Positions 17,076-24,325 of a stretch of 39,402 nt of DNA are shown piece after piece. Origin of the DNA: Marinimicrococcus sp033875255 (lineage in GTDB: Bacteria; Pseudomonadota; Alphaproteobacteria; Geminicoccales; Geminicoccaceae); the NCBI GenBank assembly GCA_033875255.1, contig JAWZSN010000037.1, positions 1 through 39,402 of the forward strand. The letters run 5' to 3'. How positions within the stretch are numbered: the stretch's first letter is position 1; each line of letters starts with the position of its first letter. A program made the translations under genes and the position numbers. Below the pieces are notes generated by a model. The model had not been told where the DNA came from, did no database searches, and was given only the letters and a program-made list of their open reading frames with translations.

Positions 17076-18293
17076 CTAGCGCGTCGCCTCCCGCACCACC
17101 GCCTCCACGACATCCGTGGCGCGGTGCATGGCGGCCTCGTCCAGGGTCGGGTGGACCAGCAGCATGAGCGAGGTATGGCCCAGCTCGCGGGCCACCGGCA
17201 GCGGGGCCGGCGGCGCGAAGCCACGCTCGGCCATGGCCTTCTCGCGATAGATCTCCGGGCAGGCGCCGGAGAAGCAGGGCACACCGCGGGCCGTGACCTC
17301 TCCCATCACCCGATCGCGGCTCCAGCCCTCCTTCAACGCCTCGGGGCGGATGAAGCAGTAGAACTTGTACCAGGCGTGAGCGAAACCCTCGGGCGGCGAC
17401 GGCACGCGGAGCGCCTCGAGCCGGCCGAGCCGCTCGGCGAGGATCCCGGCATTGCGGGCGCGCACGGCCAGCCAATCGCCGAGCTTGGCGAGCTGGAGGC
17501 GGCCGATGGCGCTTTGCACCTCGGTGAGCCGCCAGTTCGAGCCCAGCTTCTCGTGCAGCCAGCGAAAGCCCGGCGCGTGGGTGCGCTCGTAGACCGCCTC
17601 CCAGGACTTGCCGTGGTCCTTGTAGGACCAGGCTTCGCGCCACAGCGCCTCGTCGTCGGTGGTGATCATGCCGCCCTCGCCGGCAGTGGTCATGATCTTG
17701 TCCTGGCAGAACGAGAAGGCGTTGAAATGCCCGAAGCTGCCGACCCGCCTTCCCCCGACCTCGGCCCCGTGCGCCTGGGCGCAGTCCTCGATGACCGCGA
17801 GATTTCGCGATTTAGCGAGATCGATAATTCCCGGCATGTCGCAGGGCCAGCCGGCCAGGTGCACCGGCATGACCGCCTTGGTGCGCGGGGTGAGCACCCG
17901 CTCGATGGTGGAGGGCGTGATGTTCTGGCTGTCGCGGTCGATGTCGGCGAAGACCGGCACCGCACCCAGCAGCGCCACCGAGGAGGCCGAGGCGAAGTAG
18001 GAGCGCGGGGTCACCACCACCTCGTCGCCCGGGCGGATTCCCAGGACGATCAGGGCGAGCTCGATGGCCAGCGAGCCGTTGGCCAGCGCTATGGCGTGGC
18101 GCGTGCCGGCGAAGGCGGCGAACTCGCGCTCGAACGCCCTGCCCTCCTCGCCGGTCCAGTAATTGACCCGCCCCGAGGCCAGCACCCGGCCCGCCGCCTC
18201 GATCTCGTCCTGGGCGAAGAAGGGCCAGGGCGCCTTGCCCGTGCCCGCCGCCGCCGCCGTCGCGGGCATGATCGCCGTCGCCGCCTGCGCCAT
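17076..18293 (-). CDS. DegT/DnrJ/EryC1/StrS-family PLP aminotransferase
   Basis: 405 residues, the normal length for sugar aminotransferases that convert keto nucleotide sugars to amino sugars. PLP signatures: ALANGSLAIELAL near 69-82, ED-CAQAHGA with D170, and SFCQDKIMTTAGEGGM with the Schiff-base K199. ATG at 18293 is chosen over an upstream alternative because the residues before it are basic and unconserved in style, and GGAG lies about 10 nt upstream. It stands alone between the partition locus and the NAGGN operon and has its own terminator. A natural partner is the 4,6-dehydratase at 24.3-26.3 kb, whose 4-keto product such enzymes use; this link is inference. Confidence 0.9.
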   Translation of the reverse strand: MAQAATAIMPATAAAAGTGKAPWPFFAQDEIEAAGRVLASGRVNYWTGEEGRAFEREFAAFAGTRHAIALANGSLAIELALIVLGIRPGDEVVVTPRSYFASASSVALLGAVPVFADIDRDSQNITPSTIERVLTPRTKAVMPVHLAGWPCDMPGIIDLAKSRNLAVIEDCAQAHGAEVGGRRVGSFGHFNAFSFCQDKIMTTAGEGGMITTDDEALWREAWSYKDHGKSWEAVYERTHAPGFRWLHEKLGSNWRLTEVQSAIGRLQLAKLGDWLAVRARNAGILAERLGRLEALRVPSPPEGFAHAWYKFYCFIRPEALKEGWSRDRVMGEVTARGVPCFSGACPEIYREKAMAERGFAPPAPLPVARELGHTSLMLLVHPTLDEAAMHRATDVVEAVVREATR

Positions 18294-18419
18294 CGCCGCT
18301 CGTCTCCGCTTGTCCCGAAGGCCCTGTCCTAGCACCGCCGGCGGCGAGCACCAGCCTGCCGCCGCCCTCGCCCATCCTCCCGTGCGCCCGCCCTTTCGGG
18401 CAATGGTCCCGCAAGCGGC

Positions 18420-18830
18420 TCAGCCGTGCCGTGCGAGATACTCGCCCACCGCGTCGCGGATGATGTCCACGGCATAGCGGCGCTCGCCGCGCTCCACCGT
18501 CTCGCGGGTCACCTGCGCCTGGAGCGCCGCCCATTCCTCGACGCTCAGGCGGATGGTGGTCTGCCGGCCCGGCGCCTCGTGGCGCGGCGGCCGGCCGCGT
18601 CCCCGCTTCCCGCCGGCGGCGTCCCCCTCCCCTGCCCCGGCCGGGGCCGGCGGCGCGGCGGGAGCGGCCCCGACACCTGGGCCGACACCGGCCGGGGCCG
18701 CCGGCTTCTGCGAGGCCGCCTTGCCGGCCGGCGCCGGGCGGGCCGCGCCGGCGACCGCCGCCGAGGCCGGGCTCACCATGCCCGATTTCACGTCCAGCGA
18801 GCGCAGACGGTCAGCGATGCTGCGCGACAT
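18420..18830 (-). CDS. Ribbon-helix-helix partner of ParA (ParG-like, with AT-hook-like motif)
   Basis: 136 residues. The first 87 are low-complexity Ala/Pro/Gly, ending in a basic KRGRGRPPR patch (about 75-83) that matches the AT-hook core. Residues 88-136 form a ribbon-helix-helix: the beta strand RQTTIRLS is followed by two helices ending EYLARHG. The ATG at 18830 has GGGGAGG 7 nt upstream and overlaps the parA stop by 20 nt, so the pair is translationally linked. In class Ib partition systems such a small DNA-binding protein binds the centromere, stimulates ParA and represses the operon. The long flexible arm and the AT-hook are unusual additions compared with ParG. Confidence 0.8.
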   Translation of the reverse strand: MSRSIADRLRSLDVKSGMVSPASAAVAGAARPAPAGKAASQKPAAPAGVGPGVGAAPAAPPAPAGAGEGDAAGGKRGRGRPPRHEAPGRQTTIRLSVEEWAALQAQVTRETVERGERRYAVDIIRDAVGEYLARHG

Positions 18831-19458
18831 GTCCGAGCCTCCCCTTGAGCCAGCTCCACACCTTCTTGAACTCCTCCACGCCGGGATTGCGGGCGTCGTA
18901 CTCGGCCAGCGCCTGGCCGGTGAGCAGCGAGTAGGAGACGCCGACCCGGTGGACCACTGCGGTGGGGCAGACCGGCAGGCCGTAGCCGGCGAGCGCGGTG
19001 CGCGCCCCCTCGACCACCGCCGAGCGGGCCGGCACGTCGTTGAGCACCACCGCGCCGGCCGTCCCGGCCGCGGCGATCGCCTCGGCGGTGGGGCGCGCCG
19101 CCATGATGTCGAGAAATCCCGCCTTGCTGGTCATCACCACCAGCTGCGCAGCCTCGATCGCCTCGGCGATCACCGTGCCGGGGCGCGGCGTGCCGGCCGG
19201 GGTATCGAGGATCACCAGCCTTGCTCCGGCCGCCCGGCAGCCCTCGAGGATCGCCGCGAGCCCGCCCTCCCCGGGCAGCTCGGCTACCACCGGCCGCTCG
19301 GCGGCACGCTGCAGGCGCCACTGGGCGAGGCCGCGATGCTCGTCGCAGTCGACGATCGCCACCGGCCCGTCGCGCCGGTCGGCGAGCACCCCCAGATTGA
19401 TGGCCAGGGTCGACTTGCCCGTGCCGCCCTTCTGGCTCGCGATCGTCATCACCTGCAT
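18811..19458 (-). CDS. parA: ParA-family partition ATPase (class Ib)
   Basis: 215-residue Walker-type ATPase with the deviant Walker A motif KGGTGKST (signature K10, catalytic K15), the Walker A' aspartate in IVDCDEHRG and Walker B in VILDTPAG. The absence of an N-terminal helix-turn-helix and the short length put it in the small ParA/ParF group, which segregates low-copy plasmids and some chromids. ATG at 19458 has GGAG 5 nt upstream. The RHH gene overlaps its end. Probable operator and centromere repeats lie just upstream at 19504-19631. It sits 7 kb from repA, with the NAGGN operon and an aminotransferase gene between. Confidence 0.92.
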   Translation of the reverse strand: MQVMTIASQKGGTGKSTLAINLGVLADRRDGPVAIVDCDEHRGLAQWRLQRAAERPVVAELPGEGGLAAILEGCRAAGARLVILDTPAGTPRPGTVIAEAIEAAQLVVMTSKAGFLDIMAARPTAEAIAAAGTAGAVVLNDVPARSAVVEGARTALAGYGLPVCPTAVVHRVGVSYSLLTGQALAEYDARNPGVEEFKKVWSWLKGRLGHVAQHR

Positions 19459-19777
19459 GAACGCTCCATCCCCTCGCTGCCCGCCTTTCCCGCTCTATCA
19501 GGCCCGCGAGCCCGCGACATCGCGATACCGCGAGCCCGGGGCATCACGGCATCGTGGTGTCGCCATACCGTCACACCTAAAAATCGATATATCACAAAAT
19601 TTAAAAATATAAATTTATCGGTATCGATAAATCAAGCAACGGCGAGGCTGTACTGGGGCGCGCAGCGGGCTTCCATGCATACGGCGATACGGTCCGCACC
19701 CGCCCTCCCCGGGCTACTGCGCCCCCGGCAAAAGGGCTAGGCTCGTCACTTGCGACAGGAAACGGCAGAGGTCGGCG
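19459..19777. promoter_or_regulatory. Divergent control region between parA and the amidotransferase, candidate centromere
   Basis: This 319-bp stretch has no gene. An imperfect 18-bp direct repeat (CCGCGAGCCC followed by GCGACATC or GGGGCATC) lies at 19504-19521 and 19528-19545, with a 24-bp period. A sharply AT-rich block follows (19577-19632), ending in a perfect palindrome at 19614-19631: TTTATCG and CGATAAA around GTAT. ATACCG and its complement recur at about 19526, 19565 and 19620. Repeats upstream of a small parA are the usual place for parC and the RHH operator. Leftward (parA) and rightward (amidotransferase) promoters must both lie here. Confidence 0.5.
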
Positions 19778-21691
19778 ATGTGCGGCATTCTCGGGATCGT
19801 GGGCAGGCTGGCGGAAGGCCCGGAGCCGGCCTTTGCTGCCGCTCTCGACCGGATCGCCCATCGCGGTCCCGACGATGCGGCGGTGTTCTCCGCCCCGGGG
19901 GTGCGGCTGGGCCATCGCCGGCTCTCGATCATCGATCTCTCCTCCGCCGGCCGGCAGCCCATGGAGGATGCGCAAAGCGGGGCGCAGATCGTCTTCAACG
20001 GCGAGATCTACAACTATCTGGAGCTCAAGGCCGAGCTCGAGGCGCTGGGTGAGCGCTTTGCCACACGCACCGACACGGAGGTGCTGCTCAGGGCGCTGCT
20101 GCGCTGGGGGGAGGGGGCGCTGCCGCGGCTCAACGGCATGTTCGCCTTCGCGCTGTGGCTGCCGCGCGAGCAGCGGCTGCTCTTCGCCCGCGACCGGTTC
20201 GGGGTGAAGCCCTTCGTCTGGGCGATGCGCGAGGGCAGCCTGGGTTTCGCCTCCGAGCCCAAGGCGCTCCTGGCCGCCATGGATCTGCCCGGCGCGCCGG
20301 ATGCGGCGGTGCTGGCCGATTTTCTGGTGTGGGGGGTGGCGCGCAGCCCCGGCCGCACCTTCTTCGAGGGCCTGCAGCAGCTCCCGTCGGGCCATTGCGG
20401 CAGCTTCCGGATCGGCGACGCCGCGCCCTCCCTGCGCCGCTGGTGGGACTATCCCGACCGGCCGCCGGAGCCGGCCGACGCACGGGCCGCCGCCGAGCGC
20501 TTCGCCGAGCTCTTCGACGATGCGGTGCGGCTGCGCTTGCGCAGCGACGTGCCGGTCGGCGTGTCGCTCTCGGGCGGGCTCGATTCCACCGCGGTGCTGG
20601 CCGGCTGGATGAAGATCGGGGCCGCAGCACCGCTCTGCCTGACCTCGGTCTACGGGCAGAGCGGCGGGGGCGAATCGGGCTGGGCGCGCCGCGCCTGCGC
20701 GCCCTACGGGCTCTCGCCGGTCGAGGCGATGGCGGCCCAGGACGAATGGCTGGACGTGCTCGAGCAGGTCGCCTGGCACATGGACGCGCCCTGCGACACG
20801 CCGGCGGTGTTCCCGGTCTGGTGCCTGATGCGCGAGGCCCGTGCCCGCGGCGTGCCGGTGATGCTGGAAGGGCAGGGGGCCGACGAGATGTTCGCCGGCT
20901 ACACCGCCTATGCCGGCATCGACCTCGCCGGCCGGCTCGGCCGCCTGGATCTCGCCGGCTTCGCCCGGGGCCTGGGCGCCTACCGGCGGACCTTCCCGCT
21001 GCGCAACCTGCTGAGCCAGGTCGCCCGCACCCTGGTGCCGGGCCCGGCTACCATGGCGCGCGCCCGACTGGGCGGCCTTTCCGTGCTGCGCCCGGAGCTC
21101 GCCGCGGCGGTGCCCGGCCTGGCCGGCCTGCCCGCCCCGGCCGGGGCGCCGCCGGCAGCGCTCGCTGACGACCCGGTGAGCGCCCGGCTGTGGCAGAGCC
21201 ACAGCTTCGATTCGCTGCCCCGCTACCTGCACTATTCGGATGCCATCGGCATGGCGCACGCCATCGAATCGCGCATGCCCTTCATGGACTGGCGGCTGGT
21301 CGAATGGGCCTTCGCCCAGCCCACCGCGATCAAGCTCAAGGACGGCCGGACCAAATGGCCGGTGCGCGCCTATCTCGAGGCCAACGGCCAGAGGGCGATC
21401 GCCGAGCGTACCGACAAGAAGGGCTATCCGACCCCGCTCGCCGCCTGGCTCAGGGGCGAGGCCGGCAATGCCGTGCGCGATCTTTTGACCGCCGGCGAGG
21501 CGCGGATCGCCGCCTGGTGCGAGCCGCGCGAGATCGCCCGCCTGTTCGAGCGGCGGCGCAGCCCCGGCGGGGCGGGCGACCTGCTGCTCTTCCGGCTGCT
21601 CTCGACCGAGCTGTGGCTGCGCGGCCGCGAGCGCCGCACCGCCATTCCGGCAGCGCCGGCGGCAGCGCCCGCCCTCGCGACGGCGGGCTGA
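19778..21691 (+). CDS. asnB: Asparagine synthase-family amidotransferase of the polysaccharide locus
   Basis: 637-residue class II amidotransferase/asparagine synthase homologue. Nucleophile C2 (MCGILGIVG), glutaminase motif FNGEIYNY at 73-80, ATP loop SGGLDS at 265-270, EGQGADEMFAGY later, and an intact TDKKGYPTPLAAWLR near the end. ATG at 19778 has AGAGG upstream. Members of this family in exopolysaccharide clusters are thought to amidate sugar acids or related groups rather than make free asparagine; the next three genes (GT4, FemAB-like, dehydratase) support such a role. It is a distant paralogue of asnO. It is first in a rightward series and ends 4 bp before the GT4 gene. Confidence 0.9.
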   Translation: MCGILGIVGRLAEGPEPAFAAALDRIAHRGPDDAAVFSAPGVRLGHRRLSIIDLSSAGRQPMEDAQSGAQIVFNGEIYNYLELKAELEALGERFATRTDTEVLLRALLRWGEGALPRLNGMFAFALWLPREQRLLFARDRFGVKPFVWAMREGSLGFASEPKALLAAMDLPGAPDAAVLADFLVWGVARSPGRTFFEGLQQLPSGHCGSFRIGDAAPSLRRWWDYPDRPPEPADARAAAERFAELFDDAVRLRLRSDVPVGVSLSGGLDSTAVLAGWMKIGAAAPLCLTSVYGQSGGGESGWARRACAPYGLSPVEAMAAQDEWLDVLEQVAWHMDAPCDTPAVFPVWCLMREARARGVPVMLEGQGADEMFAGYTAYAGIDLAGRLGRLDLAGFARGLGAYRRTFPLRNLLSQVARTLVPGPATMARARLGGLSVLRPELAAAVPGLAGLPAPAGAPPAALADDPVSARLWQSHSFDSLPRYLHYSDAIGMAHAIESRMPFMDWRLVEWAFAQPTAIKLKDGRTKWPVRAYLEANGQRAIAERTDKKGYPTPLAAWLRGEAGNAVRDLLTAGEARIAAWCEPREIARLFERRRSPGGAGDLLLFRLLSTELWLRGRERRTAIPAAPAAAPALATAG

Positions 21692-21695
21692 AGCG

Positions 21696-22979
21696 ATGCG
21701 CGTGTGGACCGTCCATATCGGCGAGACCCCGCCGACCGAGAGCGGCGGCCGGCCGTTCCGCTACACCTTGCTGGCCCGGGCCCTGCGGGCCCGCGGCCAC
21801 GAGCTGGTGCAGTGGTATCCGACCTTCGCGCACCTCACCAAGACCTGGCGCGCCGGCGAGGACCAGCTGCTCGAGGTCGAGCCCGGCTGGCAGGTCCGGC
21901 TCGTCCATGCCGGCGGCTATCGTCGCCATGTCGGGCTCGCCCGGCTGCTGTTCTACCGCCGCCTCGCCCGGCGCATCCGCGAGCTCGCCCCGGCCCATGC
22001 GGCCCCCGACCTGATCCTCGCCGGCCTGCCCGCACCGGAGGTCTGCGAAGCGGTGGTCGACATCGCCGCGGCCAGCGGCGCCAGGGCGGTGATCGACGTC
22101 CAGGACCTGTGGCCGGACATCTACCTCACTCTCCTGCCCGAGCGCCTGCGCCCGCTGGCAAGGCCGCTGCTGGCGCCGCTGCAGCGCCGCAACCGGCGGG
22201 TCTTCGCCGGGGCCGATGCCGTCAGCGGCGTCTCGCAAGGCTATATGGAATGGGGCAGGGGCTTCGCGCCGGGGCGGGAGGGCAGGATCGACCGGGCCTT
22301 TCCGCTGGCGGTCGATCCCTACCGGCCGGAGCCGGCGGCGCTGGCGGCGGCCGAGGCGAAGCTGCTCGGGCGGGGCGTCGATCCCTCGCTCTTCACCGCC
22401 TGCTTTCTGGGCCTCTTCACCCGCACCATCGACATGGAGACGGTGCTCGACGCGCTGCGCCTGCTCGAGGAGCGGGGCGGGCCGCCGGTCCAGCTCCTGC
22501 TGTGCGGCGACGGGCCGATGGGCGAGGCCTTCCGGGCCCGTGCCCAGGGTCTGCGCCACGTCCATTTTCTGGGCTGGTCGGACGCCACGACGATGGCGGC
22601 GGTGACCGGCATGGCCTCGGTGGGTCTCGCCGCCTACGGCCGCCTCGCCATCCAGTCGATCCCCAACAAGCCGCTGGAATATCTGGGCAGCGACCTGGCG
22701 CTGCTGTCCTCGCTGCCCGGCGAGATGGCGCGGATCGTCGAGGAGACCGGCTGCGGCTTCTCCTACCGGCCGGGCGACGCGGCGGCGCTGGCCGGGCTTC
22801 TCGCCCGGCTGCGCGACGAGCCGGCGCTGCTGGCAGCCGTGCGGGCCCGCGCCGCCGCGGCCTTCGAGGAGCGTTTCGCCGCCCGGGCCGTCTACCAGGC
22901 CATGGCATCCTGGCTCGAGGAGGTGGCAGGCCTGCCACAGCCCCGGCCGGCGCCGGCCGCCATGGCACCGGCCGGCTGA
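21696..22979 (+). CDS. Glycosyltransferase, GT4 (WbuB-like)
   Basis: 427-residue GT-B enzyme. The N-terminal half has a nucleotide-sugar family start (MRVWTVHIGETPPTESGG) and VIDVQDLWPDIYLTLLPE at about 132-150, typical of WbuB-type amino-sugar transferases. The donor half carries FLGLFTRTIDMETVLDAL, LLLCGDGPMG and the SIPNKPLEYLGSDLALLSS acceptor-loop region, where the second Glu of the E-x7-E pattern is kept and the first is replaced. ATG at 21696 comes 4 bp after the amidotransferase stop, so the genes are co-transcribed. The C-terminal 15 residues are a Pro/Ala tail. Sugar specificity cannot be read, but WbuB relatives often use 6-deoxy amino sugars, which fits the 4,6-dehydratase nearby. 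Confidence 0.85.
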   Translation: MRVWTVHIGETPPTESGGRPFRYTLLARALRARGHELVQWYPTFAHLTKTWRAGEDQLLEVEPGWQVRLVHAGGYRRHVGLARLLFYRRLARRIRELAPAHAAPDLILAGLPAPEVCEAVVDIAAASGARAVIDVQDLWPDIYLTLLPERLRPLARPLLAPLQRRNRRVFAGADAVSGVSQGYMEWGRGFAPGREGRIDRAFPLAVDPYRPEPAALAAAEAKLLGRGVDPSLFTACFLGLFTRTIDMETVLDALRLLEERGGPPVQLLLCGDGPMGEAFRARAQGLRHVHFLGWSDATTMAAVTGMASVGLAAYGRLAIQSIPNKPLEYLGSDLALLSSLPGEMARIVEETGCGFSYRPGDAAALAGLLARLRDEPALLAAVRARAAAAFEERFAARAVYQAMASWLEEVAGLPQPRPAPAAMAPAG

Positions 22980-23021
22980 GCGCCGGCCGCTCCCGCTTCC
23001 CCGAGCCTTTCCGGAGGGCCG

Positions 23022-24116
23022 ATGACTCTGCCCGAGCCACGCCGTGATCGTTCCGCCGCCGCCCTGCCCGGCGAGGCCCTGTGGCTGACCCCGAAGGATC
23101 CGCGCTGGGACACGCTGGTCGCCCGGGCGGCTCTTGCCGACGCCTATCACCGCGCCGCCTACCACGCCCTCGCCGAGGCCCGCGGGGAAGGCCGGGCCCG
23201 GCTCTTCGCATGGTGCGAGGGCGAGGCTTTCGTGGCCCTGCCGATGCTGCTGCGGCCGCTGGCGGAGATTGCCGGGCTCGAGGGCGAGACGGGCTGCGAT
23301 GCCGGCTCGGTCTACGGCTATCCCGGGCCGATCGCCTCGCCGGCCCCCTTGCCCGAGGGCATGCCCGGCCGCTTCGGCCGGGCGCTTGCAGCCGGGCTCG
23401 GCGAGCTGGGCACGGTCAGTCTGTTCTCGCGACTCAACCCGCTGCTCGACCAGGCGCCGCTCCTGGCCGGTCTCGGCGAGGTGCACGAGCACGGACCCAC
23501 CGTCTCGGTCGACCTCACCCGGAGCCCGCAAGAGCGCCGCGCCGCCTGCCGCAAGGCTACCCGCTACGATCTGCGACGCCTCGAGGAACAGGGCTTCACG
23601 GTGGCGCCGGCAAGAAGCGAGGAGGAGCTTGCGGCCTTCGCCGGGATCTACCGCGAGAACATGCAAAGGGTCGAGGCCGACGCCTACTATTTCTTCGACG
23701 ATGCCTACTTCACCCGGCTCGCTTGTGAGTTCGGCGAAGACCTGGTGCTCCTGCTGTGCCGTAAGGAAGGCGCCCTCGCTGCCGGCGCCCTGTTCTTTCG
23801 CAGCGGATCCATCGCCCAGTACCACCTCTCGGCGACCGCCGCGCCCTTCCTCGCCGCAGGACCCGTCAAGCTCGTGCTCGACGCCGCCGCGCAACATCTG
23901 GGTGCGCGTGGGGCAAAATGCCTGCATCTGGGCGGCGGGCGGGGCGGAACCGAGGATTCGCTGTTTCGTTTCAAGGCTGGTTTCGGTCCCGACCGCCATC
24001 CCTTTTGTACCTGGCGCTGGGTGCTGGACCCTGTGACCGCCACCCGTCTCGCGAAACGTCGCGAGGCGCTGCGGGGAGCGGCACCCGCCGGGTTCTTCCC
24101 GGCACATCGCGCCTGA
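23022..24116 (+). CDS. FemAB/GNAT-like acyl or aminoacyl transferase
   Basis: 364 residues with the double-GNAT layout of FemAB-type proteins. A first acetyltransferase-like half spans about 20-165 (AYHRAAYHALAEA...ARLFAWCEGEAFVALPMLLRP), and the second spans about 170-340 (RRAACRKATRYDLRRLEEQGF, then IYRENMQRVEADAYYFF, ending LHLGGGRGGTEDSLFRFKAGFG). ATG at 23022 has GGAGG 5 nt upstream. Relatives occur in exopolysaccharide and exosortase loci, where they may acylate a sugar or attach an amino acid to it; no exosortase is visible here. It follows the GT4 gene by 42 bp. The exact donor and acceptor are unknown. Confidence 0.75.
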   Translation: MTLPEPRRDRSAAALPGEALWLTPKDPRWDTLVARAALADAYHRAAYHALAEARGEGRARLFAWCEGEAFVALPMLLRPLAEIAGLEGETGCDAGSVYGYPGPIASPAPLPEGMPGRFGRALAAGLGELGTVSLFSRLNPLLDQAPLLAGLGEVHEHGPTVSVDLTRSPQERRAACRKATRYDLRRLEEQGFTVAPARSEEELAAFAGIYRENMQRVEADAYYFFDDAYFTRLACEFGEDLVLLLCRKEGALAAGALFFRSGSIAQYHLSATAAPFLAAGPVKLVLDAAAQHLGARGAKCLHLGGGRGGTEDSLFRFKAGFGPDRHPFCTWRWVLDPVTATRLAKRREALRGAAPAGFFPAHRA

Positions 24117-24325
24117 CGCCACCACGGGCGCGGAACGGGGAGGGGACATGACCGTCATAGGTGAATACGTCAGTGACGCAGCAAGTGTCGCTTGCAGGTT
24201 GGCAACACCTCTCCCCGAAGCGCACAATTTTATTGTTATTTTAGGCAGATCCGCGAGCAAACGGAGTGTTTCCGCCTAGACTGCCGAGCTTTCCTCCTCC
24301 GCTTCAACCAGGTGCCTGCCAGGGA
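24117..24325 (+). promoter_or_regulatory. AT-shifted leader before the dehydratase, with a possible 43-codon ORF
   Basis: The stretch is much less GC-rich than its neighbours (for example ATTTTATTGTTATTTTAG near 24225-24243). It holds small palindromes (ATGAC-C-GTCAT at 24147-24157; GTCA-G-TGAC at 24169-24177). A 43-codon frame runs from ATG 24148 to TAG 24279 behind GGGGAGG, but its codon use does not match the surrounding genes. A promoter or leader for the dehydratase is the simplest explanation. Confidence 0.35.

Noticed and set aside
15063..18332. A 1089-codon open frame on the plus strand
   Set aside because: It is antisense to asnO, ngg and the aminotransferase. Its translation is Gly/Arg/His/Pro-rich with no domain. 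Very GC-rich codon use opens such shadow frames.
21450..24260. A 936-codon open frame on the minus strand opposite the amidotransferase, GT4 and FemAB-like genes
   Set aside because: It mirrors three well-supported genes and has no start context or recognisable motif.
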